The notes under the pieces: model-generated
What the model was told of the DNA's origin: nothing
What the model saw: the letters and a program-made list of their open reading frames with translations, nothing else
Database searches by the model: none
Position numbers and translations under genes: made by a program
Shown here: piece by piece, positions 1-10,860 of the stretch
Numbering within the stretch: position 1 is the stretch's first letter
Layout of the letters: each line of letters begins with the position of its first letter
DNA from: Prorocentrum cordatum
Lineage: Eukaryota > Sar > Dinophyceae > Prorocentrales > Prorocentraceae
NCBI GenBank assembly: GCA_963575745.1
Contig: CAUYUJ010019948.1
Coordinates: forward strand, 1,057,633-1,121,632
Length of the DNA: 64,000 bases
Direction: 5' to 3'

Positions 1-82
1 GAACCCCCACACCCCTTGAAAACCCGGGGGGGGGGGACCTACCGGTTCGAACCCCCCCCCTCGCCGCCTGCAAGTGCTTCCC
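1..82. repeat. left flank of minisatellite, inverted-repeat arm
   Basis: A C- and G-homopolymer-rich stretch that carries CTACCGGTTCGAACC at 39-53. The reverse complement of this 15-mer is at 1124-1138, so the minisatellite between them has matching inverted ends. Confidence 0.6.
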
Positions 83-985
83 GCTCCTCGGGACAGTTGG
101 ACAGCGGCGGGGATACTGGGACAGTGGTGGGGAAGGTGGTCGTGGGGACAGTGGTGTGGGGACAGCGGGACAGTAGTGGTGAGGGACAGCGGGACAGTGG
201 TTAGGACAGTGGGACAGTGGTGGGGACCTTAGTGGTGGGGACAGTGGTGAAGGCGGTGGTGAGGACGGTGGTGGGACAGTAGTACAGTGGGGACAGTGGT
301 GGGGACAGTGGTGGGGACATTGGGGGCAGTGGGACAGTGGTGGGGACAGAGGGGACAGTGTGACAGCACAGTGGGACAGCGGCTGGGGCAGTGGGGACAG
401 TGGGACAGTGGTGGGAACAGTGGTGACAGTGGGACAGTGGTGGGGACCGTGGGGAAAGTGGGGAGACTGGGTCCGTGGTGGAACGAAAAGGTAGGGAGAG
501 TGGGGACAGTGCACAGGTGGGGACAGCGGGAACAATGGTGGGAACAGTGGGGACAGTGGGACTGTGGTGGGGACCGTGGGACAGTGGTGGGGACGGTGGT
601 GGTGGGGACAGTGGTGTGGGAGTGGGAATGTGGTGTGGGACAGTGGTGGTGACAGTGGTGGTGGGGACAGTGGTGAAGAGCGGTGGCGAGGACGGTGGTG
701 GGACAATGGGACAGAGGTACAGTTGGGACAGTGGTGGGGACAGTAGGGACAGTGGTGGGAACAGTGGGACAGCTCAGTGGGACAGCGGCGGGGACAGTGG
801 GACAGTGGGGACAGTGGGACAGTGGTGGGGAAAGTGGGGAGAGTGGGACCGCGGTGGGAACAGTGGTGGGGATAGTGGGGACAGTGCGACAGTGGTGGGG
901 GCACTGGTGGGGACAGTGGGGACGGTGGTGGGAACAGTGGGGACAGTGGTGGTGGTGGTGCTGGGACAGCAGTGGGGATGTGGTG
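83..985. repeat. GGGACAGTGGTG minisatellite
   Basis: About 0.9 kb of degenerate 10-12-bp units around GGGACAGTGGTG, with strong strand asymmetry (G-rich on plus). It is open in several frames and yields Gly/Val/Trp/Thr-rich conceptual peptides, which I regard as artefacts. Confidence 0.9.
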
Positions 986-1034
986 CGGACGGTGGTGGGG
1001 ACCCTGGAGTCGTTTGCCGGCGGTGAGTGTGTGG

Positions 1035-1165
1035 GGGGGGCCCCCCCCTGGTTTTCTGGAGGGGTGGGGGTGGGGGGGTTCGATTTGGTAGTGCCCCCCC
1101 CGTTTTTCTGGAGGGGGGGGAGGGGTTCGAACCGGTAGTGACCCCCCTCGTTTTTCCGGGGAAGA
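1035..1165. repeat. right flank of minisatellite, three ~50-bp units
   Basis: Three tandem units, each with a C run, a TTTTTCTGGAGG-like core, a G run, and a GGTTCGA-GGTAGTG tail. The last unit carries the inverted copy of the 39-53 sequence. Confidence 0.55.
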
Positions 1166-2227
1166 ATATTGTGACCTCGCTAACGACGACACGACGATGT
1201 TGAGGACGACGAGGGCCAACGAGAACGAGGACGGGAAGAGAGAGGGAAGAAGAGCGAGGAGGATGTGGAGGAAGAAGAGGGCGACACTGCACTCTGGGCC
1301 CAAGATTGGCCTGGCCAAGGTGGAAGGTGCTCCTCAACCTCGCCTGCTTCCTTGCGCAGCTACCTACCCCCCCTGGTGCTCCCGCCCACCATACTCATGG
1401 ACCGCTCGGCTACACGTAAGAGTGACCCTTCGCCGGAGTGACCTTTCGGTGCAGGCCCGTTGGGGTCTCCCGATCGCCGAACGCGATGCGATAGTGGCGT
1501 CTTGCGCGCTCGTGTTTGGCCCCTCCGCGGCTCCCCGAAAGCCGCGCATCACTCTTGCCCAGGGTCACTGTCTGCGTGTAGCCGAACACTGTCCGCTCAC
1601 AGGTGGAGCCCACAGCAGCCGCCCCATCGGCGCGCGCGCCACGCTCTCCCCGCGCCCACGCCTCTGCCCGGACCTGCCGGAGGAGGAGGGGGCGGAGGAC
1701 GCCGACCACGACCACGAGGACGCCGACGAGGACGCCCGGATCAGGATGGGCAAGAGCCACAGACACGCTGGAGTCGCCGACGACTCCCAGGAACAAGACG
1801 TGGAACAGCTGGGAAGTGGAGGAGAGGACGGCCATCCAGAGCACACGGAGCACGTGCGGCATCCTGGGATTCGTGTGCTGTTTGTCGAATCGAAGAGTCG
1901 ACGGACATTTCAATTCTGGGGTATACCAATTCTGTAGTCGATCCCCCACTCGAAGAATGTTCCGGGGTCACTCTGCACAGGAATCGCTGTCGCTGCCGCC
2001 GCGAGCGTCGTCCTCCTCCGCCCCCTTCGGCGGAGCACGGGCAGTGCAGCGGCGAGCGCGCACGGGCCGCGCTCCCCCGCCGCCGCGGCCCCCTCGGCGC
2101 GGGGAGGCCTTCCTGGAGATGTGCCCGCGCCCCTCGCCGAGGCGGGCCCCCCCGCCGCCCCCCCCCCCGCGCTCCGCTCCGGCGCGGGTGCCGCGCGCCT
2201 TCGGCCACGCGGGGCGGGGGCGGCAGA
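1166..2227. other. no gene recognised
   Basis: GC-rich DNA with overlapping open frames on both strands. None shows a domain, splice structure or believable composition. A 21-bp sequence at 1935-1955 recurs at 48184-48204 (TAGTCGATCCCCCACTCGAA and one more base). Confidence 0.5.
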
Positions 2228-2508
2228 GAGGGGGGTGATGACTACCCTGACCTTCCAAGAGGTTTTGGTTTTAGGCTGTTTCGCTCAGTTGTTCAGGTTT
2301 TTAGGCCTCCAGTGCTAAAAAATAGCTCTCTGGAACAGGGTAGGGGGGGGGGATAGCATGGCGTGGGCCATGACACTTCCCCAGATGTTATGGCGCCGCT
2401 TCTCATTCACGTCCCTGGCCCCCCCCCGCTGGGCCGCGCACGTGCCGCCGGTCATGATTTGCACCCCTCCCCCTCTTGGATACCCCCCTCTTGGCCGCTC
2501 CCGAGCGG
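2228..2508. repeat. dispersed repeat, copy 1 (partner at 51774-51957)
   Basis: Both copies start with GAGGGGGGTGATGACTA and then share about 150 bp, from a CATGGCG-like motif to a GGCCGCTCCCGAG motif. Copy 1 has about 110 bp of extra sequence after the first motif. Partial self-complementarity around the CATGGC-GCCATG motif may indicate a foldback element. Confidence 0.7.
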
Positions 2509-2778
2509 GGGCCCCGGAGGGAGCTCCTCTCGGGCCAGGCGGGGCCTCGTTCGCTCGCGCGCCGTTCGCGGTGGGGCCGCCCGACGGTCTGGACGCGCGC
2601 CCCGGCGGCAGGCGATGCGTCTGCAGGGCCCTTTCGACAAGTGCGGAGCAGCTCTCGTCTCGTTGCGCATCGTCGGGCCAGCAGCGAGGCACGAGCAAAT
2701 CCCCCGTGCGCTCCTCAGGCCAGGTTGTCCGCTCCCCCCCTCTATACCAGACACCACATACCAGACACCGAACCTCCC

Positions 2779-3030
2779 TTCCCTCCCTCCCTCCCTCCCT
2801 CCCTCCGTCCCTCCCTCCTCCTTGCTCCCTCCCTCTATCCCTCCATCCTTCCCTCCGTCCCTTCCCTGCTGTTGCTGCTGCTGTTGCTCCTCCTCCTCCT
2901 CCTCCCCTCCTCCTCCTCCTCCTTCCTTCCCCTACTTCTCCTCCTCCTCTTCCTCCTCCTCCTCCTCCTCCTCCTCCTCCTCCTCCTCCTCCTCCTCCTC
3001 CTCCTCCTCCTCCCCCTCCTTCTCGTGCAT
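2779..3030. repeat. (CCCT)n then (CTC)n microsatellites
   Basis: Pyrimidine-only tract: CCCT repeats to about 2870, a short CTG run, then CTC repeats to about 3013. The long Pro, Ser or Leu frames here are artefacts. Confidence 0.95.
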
Positions 3031-3486
3031 GCTTCCCTCCCTCCCACCCTCACTCCCTCCCCCTTCCCTCACTATCCCCGTCTTTCGCCCGACCCTGCCC
3101 AACTGACGCTTGCCGAGGTGGACTTGCAGAGAGCGGAAGCCACCTGGAGAAATAGGGGTGATAAGATGAGCGTGGCACTGCGGGGGGAGAACAATGAACC
3201 TGTGATAGTTGGCCGTCATTGAAGACGAGCGCGTGCCCTTAGCAGGGGCGACCGCGGAAGGCGGCGGCAACTAGTGCGCAAAGATATGTTATTCCTGGGG
3301 CTCCGATCTTCGCCGTCCATGCCCCGCGAAGCGGCAAGCGAGAACAACGTCGCGCCTCGCATTCTCGCGAAGCCCCTTGGCGGTGAAGAAGAAGATGAGA
3401 AAAGTCGGAGCCGAACCGCAAAGCGTGAAGCGAGAATGGTTACGCACCCTCGGAAGAACCCTACTACTCTTCACACCATTGATTTG
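3031..3486. other. no gene recognised
   Basis: Mixed-composition DNA between a microsatellite and a tandem duplication. I see no supportable gene or RNA. Confidence 0.4.
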
Positions 3487-4475
3487 GCCGTCTTCAAACC
3501 AAGTGGTGGGACATCCTGCGGTGACCCCAAATCCTCAGAATGCCACCCCCAGGTTTTAATACTCAGGGTCACCAGCGGGTTTCGTGAGTCCTGGGGCCAC
3601 CACCGCTCGACGCATCCTCGAAACACGACCCAGATCCCAACACCACGTGGTGAAGTTCTGGGGCTTCTGGGTCACCACTGGGCGTGGTCACCGCCAGAAC
3701 CACATGTCAGACACGGCCTCTTGAAACCTCCGTAGGTTTCCCGTGGGATGCCTTGCCGCCTCCTGGGGCCTCCTGAGCGTTTTGAATCTTCCAGGGGTTT
3801 CCTGGGGCCTCCTGGGGGTCCTGAAAAGCTGGGATCTCCTGTGCTCTTCTGGCATATCCTGAAGCCTCCTAAGGTTTCCTCAGGTGCACTGGGGCCTCCC
3901 CGCACTTTCTCTTGGAACGTTTAATGGCCTCCCGGGGTTTCCTTGGGTTTCCTAGGAAACGTGGTTTTTCCCAATATGTTTGCCGTCCTCAAACCAAGTG
4001 GTGGGACATCCTGCGGTGACCCCAAATCCTCAGAATGCCACCCCCAGGTTTGAATACTCAGGGTCACCAGCGGGTTTCGTGAGTCCTGGAGCCACCACCG
4101 CTCGACGCATCCTCGAAACACGACCCAGATCCCAACACCACGTGGTGAAGTTCTGGGGTTTCTGGGTCACCACTGGGCGTGGTCACCGCCAGAACCACAT
4201 GTCAGACACGGCCTCCTGAAACCTCCGTAGGTTTCCCGTGGGATGCTTTGCCGCCTCCTGGGGCCTCCTGAGCGTTTTGAATCTTCCAGGGGTTTCCTGG
4301 GGCCTCCTGGGGGTCCTGAAAAGCTGAGTCTCCTGTGCTCTTTTGGCATATCCTGAAGCCTCCTAAGGTTTCCTCAGGTGCACTGGGGCCTCCCCGCACT
4401 TCCTCTTGGAACGTTCAATGGCCTCCTGGGGTTCCCTTGGGTTTCCTAGGATTCGTGGTGATTCCCCATATGTTT
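3487..4475. repeat. 495-bp tandem duplication
   Basis: Two head-to-tail units, about 3487-3981 and 3982-4475, nearly identical throughout. Each starts GCCGTC(T/C)TCAAACCAAG and ends near ATATGTTTG. The second half of each unit is itself a degenerate CCTCCTGGGGCCTCCTG repeat. Confidence 0.9.
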
Positions 4476-5280
4476 GTTAGGACCTTGTGCTGCCTGGACC
4501 TACTGGAGCATATTGTTGGCTCCTGCGGCCTCCATGGGGGCCCCTGTGTGGATGAGAGATGTATGTGCGCTCGTAACACCCACACGCATATGTATAGCGC
4601 GTCATATGCCGTCTACACTGTAGCATGTCCAATAACGACTTCACATTTTTAACACACCGATGCATAGTCATCGTCACGTTCTAACAATACACATGCACGT
4701 GTGTAATATGTACACACGTACATATACACGTATTGTGCTATACATATATATTAACATGTATACATATATATATATATATATATACATACATATATATTAA
4801 TATATATATATATATATATTAATATATATATATATTAACATATGCATGGGTATATATTGTGATATGCAAATATGGATATACTCAATTTCTTTTGTATCAT
4901 ATAAATGATAGACATAATATGGTATATATATATATCACATTTATGTACGTAAAATTTAAAAATCGTCGTACACACATGATTGTAAATGTCGGTCATATCT
5001 ACATGGTTACACCCCAGTATGTATATACGACGATGTCTATGTATTAAAGCTATATGGAATGTACCCATCCTATACTATGTATCATACGCCAAGCAATCAT
5101 TTTGTACTATGTAAAACATAAACACTATAATAGAAGAGTGATATGCCATGTGGATTGCATGGATTGTACTGTATATACATACGCGTGTATATGTGCATAT
5201 TCATAGGAATTGCCACCTGTACGATGTATGACCGATAAACGCTCTACACACGACCGTGAACGATTGGACTTTCATGTGGG
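4476..5280. other. AT-rich island with (TA)n
   Basis: About 0.6 kb, strongest at 4600-5260, is far more AT-rich than the surroundings. It holds TA/ATAT tracts at about 4738-4850 and many TATGTATA-like words. No gene is visible. Confidence 0.7.
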
Positions 5281-5478
5281 TTCCTGAAGCATGATTGGGC
5301 ATCCTTGGGCCTCCTGGGGCCTCAAGGGGCCCTATAAGGCCGAATTGCGAATCTTCCGAGGGAAACTGGGGCCGCCCACTGCGAGCGCAGCGGGGCCCCC
5401 TTCTCGTGGAGGCTGCGCGGGAGGAAAGAGCGCGGGCATCAACTTTTGCAGCTCACCCCGCCGCTGCCGGAATTACAA

Positions 5479-5910
5479 TCACGTGCGCCTCTTCTTGGTT
5501 GAGAGGTCGAAGATGGCAGCGCGCCCCCCCGGGCGCGTTGCGTCCCGAATGCACCGGAACACTTCTTCCTGGCGCTCTGTAGGACCACGGCGCGGCATTC
5601 GCCGCGTCGTCGCCTCAGGGACAAAACTCTCGAATTGGGCCTGCGCGCTATTCAAGTGCGCCGTCCAACTGGCCTGAGTGAACAGCTGGGTCGAGGCGAC
5701 CACAAACGGCCGCATGCTTGCATGCTTCACCGGGACGGTCGTGCGACCCGCCAGGGCCCGGTGCGCGAGCGCCAGCTCCATGGCGCCCCAGGTCCGAAGC
5801 TCGGCTGCAAGCATCTGGTGGCTTACCCGAAGAGTCTGCCTGAAATCAGAGTTCACGGTGGCGTGCACCTGCTCGTTCCTGGTCGTGCCAGTGCCAAGCA
5901 AGGCGTTAGC
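5479..5910 (-). pseudogene. conserved C-terminal fragment, possibly transposase-derived
   Basis: The minus-strand frame from about 5910 to a stop at 5479 gives some 140 residues of normal composition. It begins near LLGTGTTRNEQVHATV and ends STKKRRT. The pattern G-T-x-x-N-E-x-x-H followed by a helix-rich segment resembles the C-terminal part of transposase-like proteins that are abundant in dinoflagellates. That resemblance is from memory and weak. The upstream part of the same frame is a 12-residue repeat encoded by the 36-bp array at 5921-6075, so the true exon probably begins near 5910. No N-terminal half is visible nearby, so I call it a fragment. Confidence 0.35.
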
Positions 5911-5920
5911 GCCAGTGCCA

Positions 5921-6075
5921 GTCCCCCTAAAACCCCCTCCCATCTTAGGGAGACCGGTCCCCCTAACATCAAATCCCGTTTTAGGGAGACCGGTCCCCCT
6001 AAAATCAAATCCCGTTTCAGGGGGACCCCCTAAAACCCCTTCCCATTTTAGGGGGACCGGTCCTCCTAAAACCTC
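5921..6075. repeat. 36-bp tandem repeat, ~4 units
   Basis: Units run from GTCCCCCTAAAA to TTTTAGGGGGACCG. Each junction forms a palindrome centred on ACCGGT, with TTTTAGGGGG arms. Being 36 bp, the repeat stays in one frame on the minus strand and encodes a 12-residue repeat. Confidence 0.8.
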
Positions 6076-6317
6076 CTCTGGGAGGGCCCAGAAGGCTCCA
6101 GACCAATCCACAGGAAATCGAAAGGCTTCAGATAAGTTTCCGAGGGTCCCTGACGGCATTGCGGAACGCTGCTCAGGAAATTTGCGTTTGGATTTCGGGA
6201 GATGTTCAGGGATCCGTTCAATTATGCTCCCATGAGTTACCCAGAAGGTGCCCAAGATGCATGAAACAATGACGTTTCCGTAGGATGCTCACCCGTCTTA
6301 CTGTGACCAGTCATCGT

Positions 6318-6610
6318 CCTCATCACCATCATCAGCAGCAGCAAAATCAGCAACACCATCACCATCATCATTGTCATCATCATCGTTATCGGCATCATTA
6401 CCGTCACCAACGTCATTAACATCAGCATCGCGACCATCGCCATAACCATCGACATCAATAACCATCGGCATCGCCATCATCACCACCAGCATCATCACGA
6501 TCACCATCATCACAATCAGCATCGAGATACCCATTGACAGTAGCATCATCACCATCACACGTACTATCGCCATCATTAGCAACACCACCATATGCATCAC
6601 CAACAACACT
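6318..6610. repeat. degenerate (ATC)n microsatellite
   Basis: About 290 bp of CATCATCACCATCAGCA-type repeats. Open frames here are artefacts. Confidence 0.9.
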
Positions 6611-6974
6611 ATCATATCCGCCCATCCTCGCCGAATCCCCCTTCTGCTTCCAGGTTCCGCTGTTCACTCTTGATCGTCCCCGTCTTGTCCTGAACCTCGT
6701 CGCCAACCCCATCATCCTTACCCTACGAGAAGGAATCCTGATAGCAAATCAAGCCGAAAGGATCGCAGAAGCAGGCCTCATCACCAGGATCGCCGAAAAC
6801 TCCGGGACCTCCAGAATTTCAAAATTCATTAAAATCTTAAGAATTTTAATAATAATTCTAACGTTTCCCAAGCCCGCCTGAGGCCGCAGACCACCCCACC
6901 GGGGAAAACGATGAGAGGAGAGAGCCGCTGAAGCCCCCAAGATGATATCCCTTCGTGGTCGTCAGGAGCCCTCG
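6611..6974. other. no gene recognised
   Basis: Unique-looking sequence with a short AT-rich patch at about 6815-6865. Nothing supportable. Confidence 0.4.
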
Positions 6975-7155
6975 AGGAGGAGGCGCAGAGGAGCCCTCGA
7001 GGAGGAGGCAGAGGAAGGGGACGGAAGAGGAGACGAAGGAGGAGGAGGAGAAGGAGGAGGAGGAGGAGGAGGAGCTGCAGTAGGGAGAAAGGTGGAGGGA
7101 GGAGGAGGAAGTGGAGGAGGAGGAGGACGACGCGGACAACGAAGAGGAGAAGGGG
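6975..7155. repeat. (GGA)n microsatellite
   Basis: Purine-only GGA/GAGGA tract. Confidence 0.9.
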
Positions 7156-7967
7156 GGAGCGGACAGCAGTTGAATACCCGTATCCCGTCATGCTCCCACC
7201 CCCTGTCTGGTATGTGGTTGTGGTCGTCCGTACCCCCCCCTCCCTCCCTCCCCCCTGTCGCTCTTCCCAGAGGTCCAGCGCAGGGACAGCATTACGTAGG
7301 GCGCAGGCTTCTCGCCGCTCTCGGCCTCTGGAGGCAGGCCCTCGCGGGGCCCGGGGAGCGACAAAACAGACGACCCAGGATGACAACCGGGTCTTGGGGA
7401 AGGCGTCGAGGCTTCCGGGATTCCCCATATGGGCAGAATCGAGACCTCGGATCTTTGGGCCCACTTCCCCTCGCGCTTCCTGCCCCTCTCCTTCCTCTTG
7501 CGGCAGGTTCGCGTCGAGTCGACCGGCGGCGACCCCGCCGCCAGCGTTCAGCGTTGAACGCCGCCGGCGACTCAGAATTAGACCATGCTGAACGATCCGA
7601 CGCTTTGGGAACGGCCGATCGCTCAAGGTTGAACGATCCACGATACGCCAGACGCCAACGCAGGGGTCGTGACGACACGAACCCGCGATATCGATGTCGC
7701 AGGCCTCTGGGTTGACACCAACACCAATATCGGCGGCGTGCCTCCACGGAGGGAAGAAGATCCCAGTCTCGGTGATGGTGGTAATCTTCTGGCCTCCAAG
7801 GTGGCCGAAATATTACCACCAACACCGAAATGTAGGATCATTCTCCCCCTGTGGAGGTAGCCCCCTGTGTCGGTGTTGGTGCCAATTTCCAGGCCTCCGA
7901 CGATGCCGCTGCTCGTCCTGGAGAGCCCTCGTCGCCATGGCTGGACTCTTTCGGATCCTGGCCTTCA
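7156..7967. other. no gene recognised
   Basis: GC-rich DNA. A motif around CCTCC(A/G)AGGTGGCC and GGTGTTGGT recurs within 7690-7900, suggesting an internal imperfect duplication. No supportable gene. Confidence 0.4.
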
Positions 7968-8117
7968 GTCCGGCCTGTCCCTCTACAGGGGGAAGATTCA
8001 ATAATAGCCAAAAAATAGGCTGGGACTATTCTTTCCATATTTGCCAGCATCTTTCGAGTATTGTTTGAGTATTTTTTTTTTCGTCCAACATCCCCCTGTA
8101 GGGGAACAGGCCCGACC
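7968..8117. mobile_element. inverted-repeat element, family C, copy 1
   Basis: About 150 bp with ~25-bp imperfect inverted ends, starting GTCCGGCCTGTCCCTCTACA and ending with the inverse of GGTCGGGCCTGTTCCCC. The right flank is TAA and the left flank is TCA. The interior is AT-richer, with a T run. Other copies are at 39210, 47709 and 53067. Confidence 0.75.
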
Positions 8118-8149
8118 TAATCCTGGCCCGAGCGCGCCCGAGGAGCGGT

Positions 8150-8790
<641 letters not shown>

Positions 8791-8890
8791 AGAGGAAACG
8801 CGCGATTTGCGTCCCAGCGGCTACGCGCTGGAGGACGACCCAGCGGAAGCGCGCGCTGGAGGACGACACCGGAGAAAACACGTGAGGCTT

Positions 8891-10036
8891 GGGCCCCATA
8901 GGGAGGGGGTTCCCGCCTGAGACTTCCTCGCAGCCCATTCACAGACGAAGCTCCCGCCTGAGACGCCCTCCATCTTCAGGCCTTGGGAGCCCAAAAGTGA
9001 CGACAGTTACAGGAGGCCGATGACCCGCTCGGATGCAAAGAAGAAGCTCGGGCCCCGTAGGGAGGGGGCTCCAGCCTGAAACTTTCTCGCAATTCGCTCC
9101 CAGACAAGGCTCCCGCTTGATACGTCGTCCAAATTTAGGCCTCAGGTGCCCAAAAGTGACAAGGTTACGAGAGGCCGATGACCCCGCCCGGATTGAAAAC
9201 GCGAGCTGCGGGCCCCATAGGGAGGGGATTCCCGCTTGAGACATCCTCGCAATTCACTCCTGGACGAGGCTCCCGCGTGATATTTCCTCCATATTCAAGC
9301 GTCAGGAGCCCAAAAGTGACGCCAGTTACAAGAAACCGATGACCCGCTCACATCAAAAACGTAAGTTGCGGGCCCCATAGGCCATACGGAAAAAGGGCTT
9401 CCGCCTGAGACTTCCTTGCAATTCATTCACAGACGAAGTTCCCGCCTGATACTTCCTCCGCATTCAGGCTCCGGGACCCGATCGGATTCAAAACGTGGAT
9501 TGCGGCCCCATGGGGAGGGGGCTCCCGCATGCGACTTCCTCACATTCCACTCAGAAGCGAGGCTCCCGCCTGAGACGCTCTCCACATTCAGGCCCCAGGA
9601 ACCCCAAAGTGACGACAATTACAAGAGGCGGCTGACCCGGTCGTATAAACCAAATGAGCCGCGGGCCGCATAGGGAAGGGGCTCCCGCCTGAGACTTCCT
9701 CGCAATTCACTCCCGGACGAAGGTCCCGCCTAATGTTTCCTCCGCTTTCGCGCTTCAGGAACTCTAAGGTGACGACATATACATGAGGGCGATGACCCGC
9801 TCGGATTGAAAACGTGAGTTGCGGGCCCCATAGGGAATGGGTTCCCGCCTCAAAATTCCTCGCATCCCAATCGCACACGAGGATTCCGGCCATTTTTTCC
9901 GCATCCAGGCCTCAGGAACCCACAAGAGGAGGCCGATGGCCCGTTCGGTCTAACAACATGGATTGCGGGCCCCATATGGAGGGGGCTCCCGCCTGAGATT
10001 TTCCCGCAATTCACTCAGAGACGAGGCTCCCGCCCG
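8891..10036. repeat. 160-bp tandem array, 8 units
   Basis: Units start near GGGCCCCATAGGGAGGGGG at 8891, 9050, 9210, 9370, 9503, 9663, 9823 and 9967. The period is 159-160 bp except for two shortened units. Each unit contains two CTCCCGCCTGAGAC motifs about 50 bp apart, so the repeat has a dimeric substructure. The array stops about 35 bp before the copia 5' LTR and is absent beyond the 3' LTR. Confidence 0.9.
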
Positions 10037-10072
10037 AGACGACACACATGCGAGTGATGATCACGATGATGG

Positions 10073-10255
10073 TGTGAAGAGTGCACTCCCCTGCCCCTCT
10101 GCCGCCCATGCCGCCTTGTGAGCATGATGCACATACCCTTCATGTTTTGTGGCGTGCATGTTGCCCGCCGCCGTTTTGGCCCTAGTCCTAGGGCCCTGGG
10201 ACTGCACCCGCAGTTTGACCGCCGCGCGGTCCGAGCAAAAATAATTGCACTGACA
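10073..10255 (+). repeat. 5' LTR
   Basis: Starts TGTGAAGAGTGCACTCCCC and ends AATTGCACTGACA. It matches the copy at 19299-19481 at 177 of 183 positions. It is short for a 9.4-kb element. No TATA box is obvious. Confidence 0.95.
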
Positions 10256-10268
10256 TTGGTAGCGGAGC
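10256..10268 (+). promoter_or_regulatory. primer-binding site
   Basis: TTGGTAGCGGAGC follows the 5' LTR directly. TGGTA followed by a purine-rich GAGC resembles the initiator-methionine tRNA primer site usual in copia elements. Confidence 0.6.
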
Positions 10269-10335
10269 TTGTAAGGCTCCAGCGGACGCACTGCGTGCTC
10301 TGCTCGGGTGGCTGCGACCACCCGCGCGCGCCGCC

Positions 10336-10860
10336 ATGGCCGGCAGCCAGAACGGCGGCTCGGACGCGGAGGCGGTGTCCTCCGCCGGCGCAGGTTCTCC
10401 GGACCTGCACGCGGTCTTGCGCGTGATGGCCGAGACCCAGAGGGAGATCTTGGCCATGCAGCGGGATCGTGGTGGCGACAATGGTCCCAGGCGTGCACGC
10501 CTACTGCTGTCACAGGTGAAGCTCCCGGACTTCGACGGTGCCGTCGGCACTAGCACCAAGAAGTACCGAGAGTGGCGCAAGGCTGTGGAGGTCATCCGCA
10601 ACCTCAACCAGCTCTCCGACGTGGAGCTGGGCCTGATCATCTACAGTCAGGTGACAGGTCGGGCCAAAGAGCTCATCGAGGTACTTGACGCGTCGGACCT
10701 CCGACGCGAGGACACGCTCGAGACCATCTTTGTTATCTACGATGACGCCTTCGAGAAGATGGATCACGAGCGCCTGGATCAGGTGCATCAGGAGTGGGAG
10801 CGTGCTCACCGTCGGGCAGGCCAGCCCATCATGGACTGGACGACGTACTTGCGGAAGTCG
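10336..10860 (+). CDS. gag: gag N-terminal segment of copia element
   Basis: The frame opens at an ATG in a good context 80 bp after the LTR. An acidic N-terminus is followed by a helical capsid-like region, including LPDFDGAV near residue 60, a K-x-YREW motif, and an LET-x-F-x-x-Y-D-D-A-F segment. These fit copia-type gag, the structural protein of the virus-like particle in the cytoplasm. Sensible sequence ends near YLRKSR at about 10860. The correct continuation (EDPASAISDRALASKML) is in another frame, so a small indel lies at about 10855-10865. The rest of this frame to 11001 is a shifted shadow. Confidence 0.8.

Noticed and set aside
1124-1138. GGTTCGAACC as a tRNA B-box
   Set aside because: No acceptor, D or anticodon stem can be formed around it; the word is simply palindromic.
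1197-2356. Overlapping frames of 180-300 codons
   Set aside because: GC-rich stop-poor DNA; Arg/Pro-rich products with no motif.
5921-6075. TTTTAGGG units as an interstitial telomere
   Set aside because: The units are 36 bp with palindromic joints, not head-to-tail TTTAGGG.
8891-10036. CRISPR array
   Set aside because: Units are contiguous 160-bp tandem repeats without unique spacers.
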